32,527 bases of DNA from Chitinophagaceae bacterium (GCA_014379345.1 JACMLY010000107.1:1-32527), one strand, 5' to 3'; positions 14,366-23,064 are shown, numbered from the stretch's first letter. Numbers and translations are program-made. The notes: a model not told the origin generated them from the letters alone.

Positions 14366-15463
14366 TTAATAAACGGTTTTTCTCTTTCCACTTTCAAAAT
14401 CCCTGAAAATAAATGCACCTAACCGGTCGAGTGAAGCAAAAAAGGCCTTACCACTATTTGTTTCTGTAAACTCCTGTACAAACCGCTGCAGGTAGGGATC
14501 GGTTGCGATCATAAAAGTGGTGATCGGTATTTTCAATTTTTTGCATTGTGTTGCCAGGCTCAGGCATCTTGTTGTGATCTTCCTATCCAAACCAAAACTG
14601 TTCTTATAATACCGTTTGCCGATTTTAAGGCAGGTAGGCTTACCATCGGTGATCATGAATATCTGCTTATTCGGGTTTTTTCTTCTTCTTAAAATATCCA
14701 TGGCAAGTTCCAGGCCTGCTACCGTATTGGTATGATAAGGACCTACCTGCAAATACGGAAGATCCTTAATTTCAACAGGCCAGGCATCATTGCCGAACAC
14801 CACGATATCAAGTGTGTCTTTCGGATACTTTGTAGTGATCAGTTCGCTCAACGCCATTGCCACTTTCTTGGCCGGGGTGATCCGGTCTTCACCGTATAAG
14901 ATCATCGAATGTGAAATATCGATCATAAGAACAGTGGAAGTCTGGGCTTTGAAATCCGTTTCACGGATCGCAAGATCGTCTTCCTGCATACTAAAACTAT
15001 CGATACCATGATTGATCTGCGCATTTAAAATAGAAGTAGTAAAATCGATTTGCTCTACGGAATCTCCAAACTGAAAAGGTCTTGTTTCCGGATTCTGTTC
15101 ATCGCCCTGACCGGGTTTAAACGTATTGTGCTCTCCGTTCCTCGTCTTTTTTAATTTTCCAAAGATCTCCTCAAGAGAGCGTTTCCGAATACCCTGCTCA
15201 GTCTTTGAAGTGATCTTAATCTCACCGCTGACCTGGTTTTCATTGATATACCCTTTTTCCTTTAGCTCGTCAATGAAATCGCCCATGCCATACTCATCGT
15301 CTGTCATTTCATATTCTTTATCCAACTGGTTCATCCAGCTCATTGCTTCACTTACATCGCCGTTCGTATAGGTAAGCAACTGCATAAAGATGTCGAGCAA
15401 CTGTTCAAATTTTGTTTTCCCCTCAGCCTGGGGATCATATTTTGAAAAATGAAATGCTTTCAT
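14366..15463 (-). CDS. von Willebrand factor A domain protein, MoxR partner
   Basis: A 365-residue soluble protein. The N-terminal 150 residues are helical and charged ('QLLDIFMQLLTYTNGDVSEAMSWM'). The VWA domain follows, with a complete MIDAS: DISHS (D182, S184, S186), a Thr/Asn region 'GPYHTNTVAG', and ITDGKPT. It has no signal peptide or membrane helix, so it works in the cytosol. VWA proteins paired with MoxR/ChlI-type ATPases act as metal-dependent adaptors that present substrates to the AAA ring, as BchD does for BchI. It is the first gene of the VWA / ExbD-like / AAA set. A strong inverted repeat lies just upstream. Confidence 0.87.
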   Translation of the reverse strand: MKAFHFSKYDPQAEGKTKFEQLLDIFMQLLTYTNGDVSEAMSWMNQLDKEYEMTDDEYGMGDFIDELKEKGYINENQVSGEIKITSKTEQGIRKRSLEEIFGKLKKTRNGEHNTFKPGQGDEQNPETRPFQFGDSVEQIDFTTSILNAQINHGIDSFSMQEDDLAIRETDFKAQTSTVLMIDISHSMILYGEDRITPAKKVAMALSELITTKYPKDTLDIVVFGNDAWPVEIKDLPYLQVGPYHTNTVAGLELAMDILRRRKNPNKQIFMITDGKPTCLKIGKRYYKNSFGLDRKITTRCLSLATQCKKLKIPITTFMIATDPYLQRFVQEFTETNSGKAFFASLDRLGAFIFRDFESGKRKTVY

Positions 15464-15485
15464 AATTGTTGTTTGTTATTCAGAA

Positions 15486-15590
15486 GTCAGGAGACAGAAT
15501 ACAGAATAAAATCAGTTATTCAATAGGTCTTCAGTAATTTGATAATAATCCCAATACTTTCCCTTATTCTATATCCTGTCTCCTGTATTC
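15486..15590. repeat. inverted AGGAGACAG word repeat upstream of the VWA gene
   Basis: AGGAGACAGAATACAGAATA at about 15489-15508 matches the complement of 15565-15584 at about 18 of 20 positions. The arms are separated by about 55 nt. It starts some 20 nt upstream of the VWA start codon. Confidence 0.65.
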
Positions 15591-15900
15591 AATAGTGAGT
15601 CTCCCTACTCAATTTAAGCATAATTCCGTTGTGCAAATTAAGACCGAATGTTTTCTTGAGACGTGTTAATTTTTTAACTGCAAATTAGGGACTGATCAGG
15701 GTTTAACAGCTCTGCTATCCCTCTAATGAGTACATGTATAGCATAGCTGATTACAAATCACTAATGTTCTGAGAGAATCTTTAAATAATTGAGTGCCCGA
15801 TTCCAGGCGTAGTCTTCAGGCAAAGACTAGAATGGTTGTTAACCGGACTACAAAGATTAACAAATCAGTAGCCCAGAAGTTTAAATAAAATAAAAGAGCA
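15591..15900. other. 310-bp region without genes
   Basis: No reading frame with protein-like content, RNA gene or repeat is recognised. It should hold the promoter of the VWA operon. Two CTAATTTG/TTAATTTG near-matches to the -7 box can be read on the minus strand, but none with a proper -33 partner. Confidence 0.4.
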
Positions 15901-15901
15901 A

Positions 15902-15930
15902 AAAAAACCGGAATCATGTTCCGGTTTTTT
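15902..15930 (-). terminator. terminator of the DUF2723 gene
   Basis: AACCGGAA (15906-15913) pairs with TTCCGGTT (15919-15926) over the loop TCATG, with A and T runs on the two sides that extend the stem. It lies 8 bp after the stop codon of the minus-strand gene. The A/T flanks make it symmetrical, so it can also stop plus-strand transcripts. Confidence 0.87.
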
Positions 15931-15938
15931 GTATGCAT

Positions 15939-18900
15939 CTAAGGATTTTTGTTTGGTGTATCGGCAGGCGGTGTCCCCGGGTTTTGAAGGGTCCCGGGTA
16001 TCTCTAAGGCCGGAGCGCCGGATTTAAATTCTATTTCCCACTGAGCCATCTGTTGAAGAAACTGGTAGCTGGTGATTATATCATATGCAAACTGACCCTG
16101 CTTTTCAGACAATACTCCGCCTCTGTTGTTCAGGATAGCAGCTGCCTGCATAGCCATCTGCTCATTGTTCATTCCATCTTCACCCAAAGAGCGGTAATAG
16201 TTCAATTGTTGATCAAGATCTTTTTTCAAGGATCCATGAACTTTTTTCGCAAGGGCCAGATCACCACAACGATAAGCCGCTTCCAGGAACTCTATCGAAA
16301 CACTGTTGTGGAAATTTCCGCGATTTGAAGTCATGCCGTACGGCATATTTGAGATCAATACCATTTGATCGTATTTCTGCAATATCTTTTTTGCAGAATC
16401 CATTTGGTTAAAGTTGATCAGGTTTTTTGCAAGTGTCGCATGTGCCAGCTTAATGCTGTTAACATGACGCCTGTTCTCCTCATCAAAATAAACATTCTTT
16501 TTATTTGCATTGCCATACACAAATTTTTCCATTATGTTCTTGTAGGCAATTTCATTTTGCACAACTGAATTCTCAACCGGCACCAACCTGTAAGCCAATC
16601 CTTCCATCCGTAAATATTTATCGAGTCCCAGTGACCGTAATTCCGAGGTTGATGTAAAATACAAAGGACGTTTCCAGTTATTGGCTGCAATCAACGACAA
16701 TAAAGCAAGATCATTTTTCTGGATATAGTTTTTGCCGATATCCATTTTTAATTCACTCACTATGCTATCGCCCGGATTAAACTTCATATTTTTCTTAACG
16801 TATTCGACATCCACCGGCACGGTCACCTTTTTTGTGGGGAATACATTTGCCATTTCTCCACTTTGCATGGAAACCATATTTCTTTCCTCATCGCTTCCTA
16901 CTACTTCCTTTAATATTTTAAAGAGGTTATAATATTGGTTTTGATTATAGCCAGGCAAGGGATAAACCGGTACTACATCCCTTTTATTTCCCTGAATTTG
17001 TTCTGCAGTGAAGATGACATCAGCAGCAGGGCTCTCATTCAATTTATACCGCAACTGGTTCACGTACCAGTCGGTTCCCAGCAAACTATAATTGATGATC
17101 CGCAGATCTTTGCGCCGTCCTTCTACCTCCTGGGTATACCATAGCGGGTAGGTATCGTTATCACCGAACGTTAGCAGGATTGCATTTTTTTCCACGCTTT
17201 CCAGATAATCGATTCCCAGGTCACGGGCAAGTACTTTTTTACTTCGGTCATGATCATCCCATTCCTGCGAAGCCATTAGCACAGGCACTGCGAGCAGGCA
17301 AAGGACAAAGGAACCTAATGAGGGAAGGTCTCCTTTCAAAAATTTGCCCAATTGTTCCTTGACCCACAATACTCCCAATCCAATCCAGATTGCAAAGGCA
17401 TAGAAGGAACCTACATAAGCATAGTCCCTTTCACGCGGCTGCTGCCCTGCCTGATTCAGATAGATCACGATCGCAAAGCCGGTGAAAAAGAATAATAAAA
17501 AAGTAACGAGAAAGTCTTTTCGATGTCGCTGATACTGAAATATGATCCCGAGTATGCCAAGGATCAGCGGTAAGAAATATAATTTATTATTGGCCTTATT
17601 TTCCTTTCCTGCAATATCGGGCAGCACATCCGGAGTGCTGTTAAATAGTTTGTCAACGAAACTGATTCCGCTCGCCCAGTTGCCATCGCGGATGTTTCCA
17701 AAGCCCTGGAGGTCATTTTGCTTGCCGGTAAAATTCCACATAAAATATCGCCAATACATTACCCTGAACTGGTAAGATGAAAAATATTTTATGTCATTGG
17801 CTACAGTCGGTTCTTCACCTTCCTCAACGCCACCAAAAGAACGGTACATTCCTTCCTGGTTCCTGTCATTTCCATTATCCCACATCCGCGGGAAGAGATG
17901 TGCCGTCTCCATGCCGCTATAATCAAGCTTCCTTATCTTTCCGGCGACTTCATATTTATCTTTTCCTTTCACATACATATCCCCGGCTTCCTTGTAATCT
18001 TCGTTGGTAATTTCTTCTGTAAAGAAGGGTCCGTACAAAATAGGCCAGTCGCCATATTGCTCGCGGCTCAGGTAACCTACAAGGCTCACCGGATTGTCAA
18101 CATTGAACATATCCACCGAAGTATTGGCATTTGACCTGATCAGTGTTGTAAAATAGGTTGAGTACCCAAGTATCATAAAAATGGTAGACCATAAGCCGAT
18201 CTTTAAAAAAGCATTGATCCGTTGCTTGTAGAAATAGCACAGTGCCAATAATCCACCCAATCCTAAAAGCAAGAGCACAAAGGTTCCTGCAGATTTAAGA
18301 AAGGGAAAGCAAAACAACAAAACGATCGCAGAGAGCCATATGGGAAAGGCCGTGAATTTCTGAATGCCTGCATCCTTAAACCGCAGCCCGATTATCAGCA
18401 AAGCAGCCAGTAAAATGAAGTAAAAAGCAAATCCAACAAAGAATGGCGTTCCAATATCATTTACGAAAAATATATCAAAGGAACCGGCACCTTTAATGGT
18501 CCATTGAATAATCACCACCTGTGCGATCCCTGTTATAATCACACCGATGATGAAAGCAAAAAAAGTTCCCCATTTGGTCACTTTATATCGTTTGAAATAA
18601 TAAACCATTACAAGAGCAGGAATCGTAAGAAGATTGAGAAGGTGAACACCGATAGACAAACCCATCATGTAAAAAATAAAAACAAGCCAGCGGTCGGCAC
18701 GTGAGAACTTATGGCCATCGGTTTTACTTTCCATATCTACTTCATGCTCCCATTTTAAAATGGCCCAGAATACGATGGCAGTAAACAGCGATGACAATGC
18801 ATACACTTCACCTTCAACGGCGCTGTACCAGAATGAGTCGGAAAATGTGTATGCCAGAGCTCCTACAATACCGGCAGACATGATACCGATTAACTGGTGG

Positions 18901-19241
18901 CGTGTCAACGCTTCCTGGCCCTTGTGAAGGAGTTTACGCGCAAAATGGGTGATGGTCCAGAAAAGAAAGAGTATGGTAAAACCGCTGGCGATGGCGCTCA
19001 TAAAATTAATACCGCGTGAAGCACTCTCGGGGTTATCACCGAACAATACAATGAAAAGACGTCCCAACAGAATGAACATAGGCGCGCCAGGAGGATGAGG
19101 AACCTGTAATTTGTAGGCGCTTGAAATAAATTCGCCCGTATCCCAAAAACTTCCGGTGGCTTCCATTGTTAGCACATACACGGAACAGGCAATAATGCAC
19201 ACAATCCATCCTACAATATTGTTCACTCTCTTAAAGTTCAT
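15939..19241 (-). CDS. DUF2723 membrane protein, protein O-mannosyltransferase-like (GT117)
   Basis: An 1100-residue membrane protein. The DUF2723 N-terminus is clear: a first helix at about 10-27, then GSFWDTGEFISSAYKLQVPH with the acidic pair (D and E) in the first external loop that is catalytic-like in GT-C enzymes, then HPPGAPMF. About 12-14 hydrophobic helices lie between 10 and 720 in two blocks. A soluble C-terminal part (about 730-1060) has helical repeats, and the tail is Pro-rich. Eukaryotic relatives (TMEM260, family GT117) are protein O-mannosyltransferases. In Bacteroidota these proteins are likely glycosyltransferases using polyprenyl-linked sugars at the periplasmic face; this role is inferred. 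It is a single-gene unit with its own consensus promoter and terminator. Confidence 0.87.
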   Translation of the reverse strand: MNFKRVNNIVGWIVCIIACSVYVLTMEATGSFWDTGEFISSAYKLQVPHPPGAPMFILLGRLFIVLFGDNPESASRGINFMSAIASGFTILFLFWTITHFARKLLHKGQEALTRHQLIGIMSAGIVGALAYTFSDSFWYSAVEGEVYALSSLFTAIVFWAILKWEHEVDMESKTDGHKFSRADRWLVFIFYMMGLSIGVHLLNLLTIPALVMVYYFKRYKVTKWGTFFAFIIGVIITGIAQVVIIQWTIKGAGSFDIFFVNDIGTPFFVGFAFYFILLAALLIIGLRFKDAGIQKFTAFPIWLSAIVLLFCFPFLKSAGTFVLLLLGLGGLLALCYFYKQRINAFLKIGLWSTIFMILGYSTYFTTLIRSNANTSVDMFNVDNPVSLVGYLSREQYGDWPILYGPFFTEEITNEDYKEAGDMYVKGKDKYEVAGKIRKLDYSGMETAHLFPRMWDNGNDRNQEGMYRSFGGVEEGEEPTVANDIKYFSSYQFRVMYWRYFMWNFTGKQNDLQGFGNIRDGNWASGISFVDKLFNSTPDVLPDIAGKENKANNKLYFLPLILGILGIIFQYQRHRKDFLVTFLLFFFTGFAIVIYLNQAGQQPRERDYAYVGSFYAFAIWIGLGVLWVKEQLGKFLKGDLPSLGSFVLCLLAVPVLMASQEWDDHDRSKKVLARDLGIDYLESVEKNAILLTFGDNDTYPLWYTQEVEGRRKDLRIINYSLLGTDWYVNQLRYKLNESPAADVIFTAEQIQGNKRDVVPVYPLPGYNQNQYYNLFKILKEVVGSDEERNMVSMQSGEMANVFPTKKVTVPVDVEYVKKNMKFNPGDSIVSELKMDIGKNYIQKNDLALLSLIAANNWKRPLYFTSTSELRSLGLDKYLRMEGLAYRLVPVENSVVQNEIAYKNIMEKFVYGNANKKNVYFDEENRRHVNSIKLAHATLAKNLINFNQMDSAKKILQKYDQMVLISNMPYGMTSNRGNFHNSVSIEFLEAAYRCGDLALAKKVHGSLKKDLDQQLNYYRSLGEDGMNNEQMAMQAAAILNNRGGVLSEKQGQFAYDIITSYQFLQQMAQWEIEFKSGAPALEIPGTLQNPGTPPADTPNKNP

Positions 19242-19267
19242 AAAGCATTGGTTTTTGATAAACTTGG

Positions 19268-19298
19268 CAAACCTACAGGAATTTTGATTACTTGCAAA
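19268..19298 (-). promoter_or_regulatory. consensus promoter of the DUF2723 gene
   Basis: On the minus strand TTTG (19298-19295), a 19-bp spacer and TAGGTTTG (19275-19268) match the Bacteroidota TTTG-N19-TAnnTTTG consensus exactly. The ATG is 26 nt downstream at 19241. Confidence 0.7.
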
Positions 19299-19321
19299 TA
19301 TCAGTTAGTTAAGACGTTATC

Positions 19322-19443
19322 ATAGTTGATAGTTCATGGTTCATAGTAACTGCCTGAGAGAACCGGCAACACGGCGTGAACATGGAAGTACCAGCCAGGA
19401 ATCATCATAGGCCATGAAACCATGAACCATGAACCGCCAACTG
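19322..19443. repeat. inverted TTCATGG word repeat
   Basis: AGTTGATAGTTCATGGTTCA (from 19324) faces the complement of CCATGAACCATGAACC and neighbours (19408-19443). The spacer is about 60 nt. It lies between the divergent DUF2723 and phosphopantetheinyl transferase genes, close to the left edge of the NRPS cluster. Confidence 0.7.
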
Positions 19444-19470
19444 CTTCGATCTAATAATTATATTTAATAA

Positions 19471-20127
19471 ATGGTTGGAAAAAAGCTGATCCATATTCTA
19501 TATACAAGGATCCCGGCGGATCTGCCAGAGGATGTTTATAAGAAAAGTCTTATTTTTTTACCCGAGCCCTTGCGCGATAAGTATTTCAGGTATCGGCAAT
19601 GGAAAGACAGGGCTGCAAACCTGTTCAGTAAAATCCTATTGATCAATGGGCTTCAAAAGTTTGGTTTCGATTACAGTGCTTTGGAACATCTTCAATATAA
19701 TCAATGGGGGCGACCCTATCTCACAGGCCATGTTGATTTTAATATTGCGCATTCGGGTGATTTTATATTGTGCGCACTGGGGGACAATATAAAATTGGGC
19801 ATTGATATCGAACAGATAAAGCCGGTCGACTTCAGTGATTTTGAGAATCTTATGACCTCTGTGCAGTGGAACATCATCAAAAGTTCCGGTAACCCGCTTC
19901 AAACCTTTTTTAGATTCTGGGCGATCAAGGAGAGTATCATCAAGGCCGATGGCAGAGGTTTGTCTGTTCCATTGAATGAGATAGTAATCAACGAAAAGAA
20001 GGGCTTCTATGAAACCAGCTGGCATTTACAGGAATTGGATCTGGACCAGCACTATTGTGCAAGTCTTGCCTGCAATGTTGAAAATCCCCTGTTAAGTATA
20101 GAATTCATAGATATTGCCGCGTTTTAA
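19471..20127 (+). CDS. Sfp-type 4'-phosphopantetheinyl transferase
   Basis: A 218-residue enzyme that transfers phosphopantetheine from CoA to the active serine of carrier domains and so activates NRPSs. The family motifs are all present: 'WGRPYL' and FNIAHSGDF (about 78-98), GIDIE with D112 and E114 (Mg2+ ligands), and FWAIKESIIKADGRGL with E154 and K158. The length and fused pseudo-dimer layout fit the Sfp group rather than AcpS. It is on the same strand as the NRPS genes but separated by a 541-bp gap, so it may be transcribed separately. It is the natural partner for the carriers at S1398 of NRPS 1 and S71 of NRPS 2. TATATTTA at 19459-19466 is only a weak -7 candidate. Confidence 0.92.
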   Translation: MVGKKLIHILYTRIPADLPEDVYKKSLIFLPEPLRDKYFRYRQWKDRAANLFSKILLINGLQKFGFDYSALEHLQYNQWGRPYLTGHVDFNIAHSGDFILCALGDNIKLGIDIEQIKPVDFSDFENLMTSVQWNIIKSSGNPLQTFFRFWAIKESIIKADGRGLSVPLNEIVINEKKGFYETSWHLQELDLDQHYCASLACNVENPLLSIEFIDIAAF

Positions 20128-20384
20128 GTGTAGTGGTACAGGCAATTTCAGAGATAAATCCGAGTTCCGGTGACAAATCCTGCTAAATGTATACACTTAG
20201 CCATCAAAATAATCAAGGAGACCAGTTTTAATGAGTCGCGCTGCTTCCGGTTGCACGTTTAATTCTTTAACTTGCTTTTATTTACGGGAAAATTGCCCTC
20301 ACATAAAAGTGGAATTATTGGCGTTTTATTTTGAAGTATTAAGTTAATATTTTACTTTCAGGCCGTATTTAAAAATACAATTTA
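20128..20384. other. intergenic region between the PPTase gene and the relic
   Basis: No gene is recognised. A weak promoter-like pair, TTTG at 20330-20333 and TTACTTTC at 20352-20359 with 18 bp between, could start the thioesterase-NRPS transcript, but it lies over 300 nt upstream. No better -7 box is seen closer to 20669. Confidence 0.3.
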
Positions 20385-20666
20385 CTAATCCATACCTGTT
20401 ACAAACATTGGCTGCCCATTTTCATCAAGATTTGAGTCTGATTGGTAGGTCACATCATCCAATACCCATTGTGGCTATAGTGTTTCATTATTCACCCACT
20501 TATTGAAAAACAGTTCGCTCGCTACAGGTAATTAGTAAATTTCGGAGACCCGGCAGGGAATCCAATTTTTATAACCGACGTATGTATTTACGTAATTGTA
20601 ATACCTGATGGCTGCTGATTGTAGCAGTTCAGACAACGTGAAAAGTAAATGACATAAAAGGAACAT
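20385..20666 (-). pseudogene. possible decayed gene fragment with two nonsense codons
   Basis: One minus-strand frame reads as protein-like text in three pieces. The first is 'SELLQSAAIRYYNYVNTYVG', then 'YKNWIPCRVSEIY'. The second is LPVASELFFNKWVNNETL. The third begins PQWVLDDVTYQSDSNLDENG and ends FVTGMD before TAG at 20387-20385. The pieces are split only by TAA (20534-20532) and TAG (20477-20475). Both could come from Gln codons by a single C-to-T change. An ATG exists at 20666, 3 bp from the divergent thioesterase start. I recognise no family. The evidence is the look of the residues and the shared frame, so chance cannot be excluded. Confidence 0.33.
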
Positions 20667-20668
20667 TA

Positions 20669-21394
20669 ATGAAAGCAACTATCAATCTTTTCTGTTTGCC
20701 TTTTGCCGGTGGCAATAAATATTCTTACCAAAAATATATTGAGAAGGCTCCTTCCTTCCTGAATATAATTCCCCTTGAATACCCGGGAAGGGGTGCAAGA
20801 ATGAAAGAATCGCTGATTTCCGATGCTGATGTGCTTGTAAATGATTTGTACGAACAGATCAAAAAGAATACCGATCAATCCGAGTATGCTATTTACGGCC
20901 ATAGTATGGGAGGCCTGATCGGCTACCTGCTTACACGCAAACTGATAGAAAATAATCATAAACAACCGGTGCATCTTTTTATTACCGGCACCACGGGACC
21001 TTCATCGGCATCACGATCCGCCAAAAACCGGCATTTACTGCCAAAAGATGAATTCATTCAGGAGCTTAAAAATCTGGACGGAATTCCGGATGAAATTTTG
21101 CAGAATGAGGATCTGCTTAGTTATATCGAACCCATTTTGCGCGCAGATTTTAAAACCTGCGAGACCTATCAATACAGCGATTATCCCCCCCTGAATATTC
21201 CTTTGACTGTTATCACAGGAACTGATGAGGAGATGGAGATGGCGGATATCCATTTATGGCAAAAAGAGACTGAATGCACCGTGGATTTCAAACAAATCCC
21301 CGGCAAGCATTTTTTTATATTCAAGTATCCCCGTGTAATCGTAGACATCATATCAAAAAAATTATCTGTTCATACAAAAGCTTATCAATTATGA
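20669..21394 (+). CDS. type II thioesterase of the NRPS cluster
   Basis: A 241-residue alpha/beta-hydrolase that removes wrong or stalled acyl groups from carrier domains in trans. The N-terminal FCLPFAGGNKYSY is the oxyanion/entry motif of type II thioesterases. The nucleophile elbow is GHSMGG with S79, D186 in 'ITGTDEEM' is the likely acid, and H214 in PGKHFF completes the triad. There is no signal peptide. Its TGA overlaps the ATG of the next gene (ATGA at 21391-21394), so the two are translationally coupled and form the head of the NRPS operon. Type II enzymes are editing enzymes; final product release needs a thioesterase or C-terminal domain that is not seen in this window. Confidence 0.92.
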   Translation: MKATINLFCLPFAGGNKYSYQKYIEKAPSFLNIIPLEYPGRGARMKESLISDADVLVNDLYEQIKKNTDQSEYAIYGHSMGGLIGYLLTRKLIENNHKQPVHLFITGTTGPSSASRSAKNRHLLPKDEFIQELKNLDGIPDEILQNEDLLSYIEPILRADFKTCETYQYSDYPPLNIPLTVITGTDEEMEMADIHLWQKETECTVDFKQIPGKHFFIFKYPRVIVDIISKKLSVHTKAYQL

Positions 21395-23016
21395 GTGACA
21401 AAAAAATGTATTTGAAACCAAATGTTGTGCTTGAGCCCCTGGTAGACAATTGGTATGCATGGAGCCATTTGGTGTCTCCTGCTACTGCGGCAATGAATAT
21501 TGTAAGTAGGCATTTAACAATCATAGACTCATACCTTTCTGCTCCTTCGATCCACGCAGAAGCTGTATTAAACCCTAAAATGCGTGGAGGTCCATTCATG
21601 GATTTTCAAGGTGGAAGAGTGGAAGAAGTAAAAGCGTTGCAACAACAAACGTTTCAGAAACAAGATAGGGTCATCCAGTTTGCAAAAGCCATAAAGGATC
21701 TCGACAAATTACTTGCCACCGAAGCCAAGGGATTTGGTTTGGAAGCTATGTATGAAAAAGTGCCACCGATCCTGAAAGGGTATGTTGAGTTATATTATGA
21801 TCGGCATAATAATCCGGGATTCAGGTTTTTTGAATCCCTGCTGTACAACAGCGAGTATTATAAAAAAGATATGCAAAGTATTGCGATGTGGGTCACTAAT
21901 AATGATGAACGTCCATTCTGTCTAAGCACTCCGCGTTTAGAAGAGTCAGATGTGCTTCATTTGGATATCCCCTTCGATCATCCGGGTATAGACGAGCTGG
22001 CAAAAATGAAAAGAGTTCCTCAAACACTGGGTTTTGTAAAAGCCATGTTGGGAATTCCCGCATCGAAAGAAAGCCTTTTTGATACTTTTTTTACCGAAAC
22101 GCCCCCTCCTGCATATCAGCGCTACACGGGTGATAAAGTGAGAATGAGATATTTCGGCCACGCATGTATTCTTGTTGAAACCAAGGATATAAGCATCCTG
22201 GTCGATCCGCTCATTAGTTACTATGGGTACCATTCAGATGTACAACATTTCTCTGATGTTGATTTGCCTGATACCATCGACTATGTCCTCATTACACACA
22301 ATCACCAGGATCATATTTTATTTGAGACCTTATTGCCATTGAGACATAAAATTAAAAACCTGATAGTGCCTCGCACCAATAGTGGTAAGCTTGAAGATCC
22401 CGATCTAAAATTGATGTTCACTAATGTTGGGTTCAACAATGTGTTTTCAATTGATGAAATGGAAACAATTCGTTTTGAAGATGCAATTATCACCGGTCTG
22501 CCATTTATGGGAGAGCACAGTGATCTGAACATCCTTACCAAAGCCTGCTACCTTGTTAAGATCGGTGAGTTCAAACTCATCTTCCTTGCAGACTCCAGGA
22601 TCAGCGAAGCCGCATTGTATAAACATATTCACAAACAGATCGGAAATGTAGATGTTTTGTTTATAGGGATGGAATGTGACGGAGCACCACTGTCATGGCT
22701 ATACGGGCCTTTACTGACCAAAAAATTGGCGAGGGATATGGATGGAAGCAGAAGACTGGCCGGTTCCGATTGTGCAAAAGGATGGTCGCTTGTAGACATA
22801 TTTAAGCCCAAAGAATTATATGTGTATGCAATGGGACAGGAACCGTGGTTGGAATTTATAAGCAGCATCAAATATACAGACGACTCGAATCCTATTGTTC
22901 AATCAGACAAACTCGTAAAAATTTGCAGGGAACGAGGCATGATAGCAGAGAGATTGTTCGGAGAAAAAGAACTTTTATACGAAAAACAATCAAGCAATGC
23001 TGTTGTTATGCAATAA
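21391..23016 (+). CDS. CmlA-like diiron beta-hydroxylase (MBL fold) of carrier-bound amino acids
   Basis: A 541-residue protein. It has an N-terminal domain of about 235 residues without known motifs and a C-terminal metallo-beta-lactamase fold. The metal motif is HNHQDH, giving H303, H305, D307 and H308. E375 lies in MGEHSDL, where ordinary hydrolases have His, and D401 in LADSR is the bridging type. As I recall them, the diiron ligands of CmlA (chloramphenicol pathway) are H305, H307, D309, H310, E377 and D403: the same set shifted by two. The length also matches (CmlA about 532). CmlA and FrsH hydroxylate the beta-carbon of an aminoacyl-PCP, so I expect hydroxylation of a residue on this assembly line. 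Plain database matching would call it an MBL hydrolase. ATG 21391 overlaps the thioesterase stop. Confidence 0.85.
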   Translation: MSDKKMYLKPNVVLEPLVDNWYAWSHLVSPATAAMNIVSRHLTIIDSYLSAPSIHAEAVLNPKMRGGPFMDFQGGRVEEVKALQQQTFQKQDRVIQFAKAIKDLDKLLATEAKGFGLEAMYEKVPPILKGYVELYYDRHNNPGFRFFESLLYNSEYYKKDMQSIAMWVTNNDERPFCLSTPRLEESDVLHLDIPFDHPGIDELAKMKRVPQTLGFVKAMLGIPASKESLFDTFFTETPPPAYQRYTGDKVRMRYFGHACILVETKDISILVDPLISYYGYHSDVQHFSDVDLPDTIDYVLITHNHQDHILFETLLPLRHKIKNLIVPRTNSGKLEDPDLKLMFTNVGFNNVFSIDEMETIRFEDAIITGLPFMGEHSDLNILTKACYLVKIGEFKLIFLADSRISEAALYKHIHKQIGNVDVLFIGMECDGAPLSWLYGPLLTKKLARDMDGSRRLAGSDCAKGWSLVDIFKPKELYVYAMGQEPWLEFISSIKYTDDSNPIVQSDKLVKICRERGMIAERLFGEKELLYEKQSSNAVVMQ

Positions 23017-23064
23017 GCTATTGAACCCAGCTTCTTGTTTTGTGCTTACCCTATTCTCAGAAAC

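Noticed and set aside
21391..23016. Metallo-beta-lactamase or lactonase (resistance or quorum quenching)
   Set aside because: The third His ligand is replaced by Glu, the N-terminal domain is CmlA-sized, and the gene sits in an NRPS operon. A hydroxylase explains this better.
23035..23064. TTG start for NRPS 1
   Set aside because: The ten added residues precede the conserved C-domain start, and ATG 23065 is available. No ribosome binding site favours the TTG.
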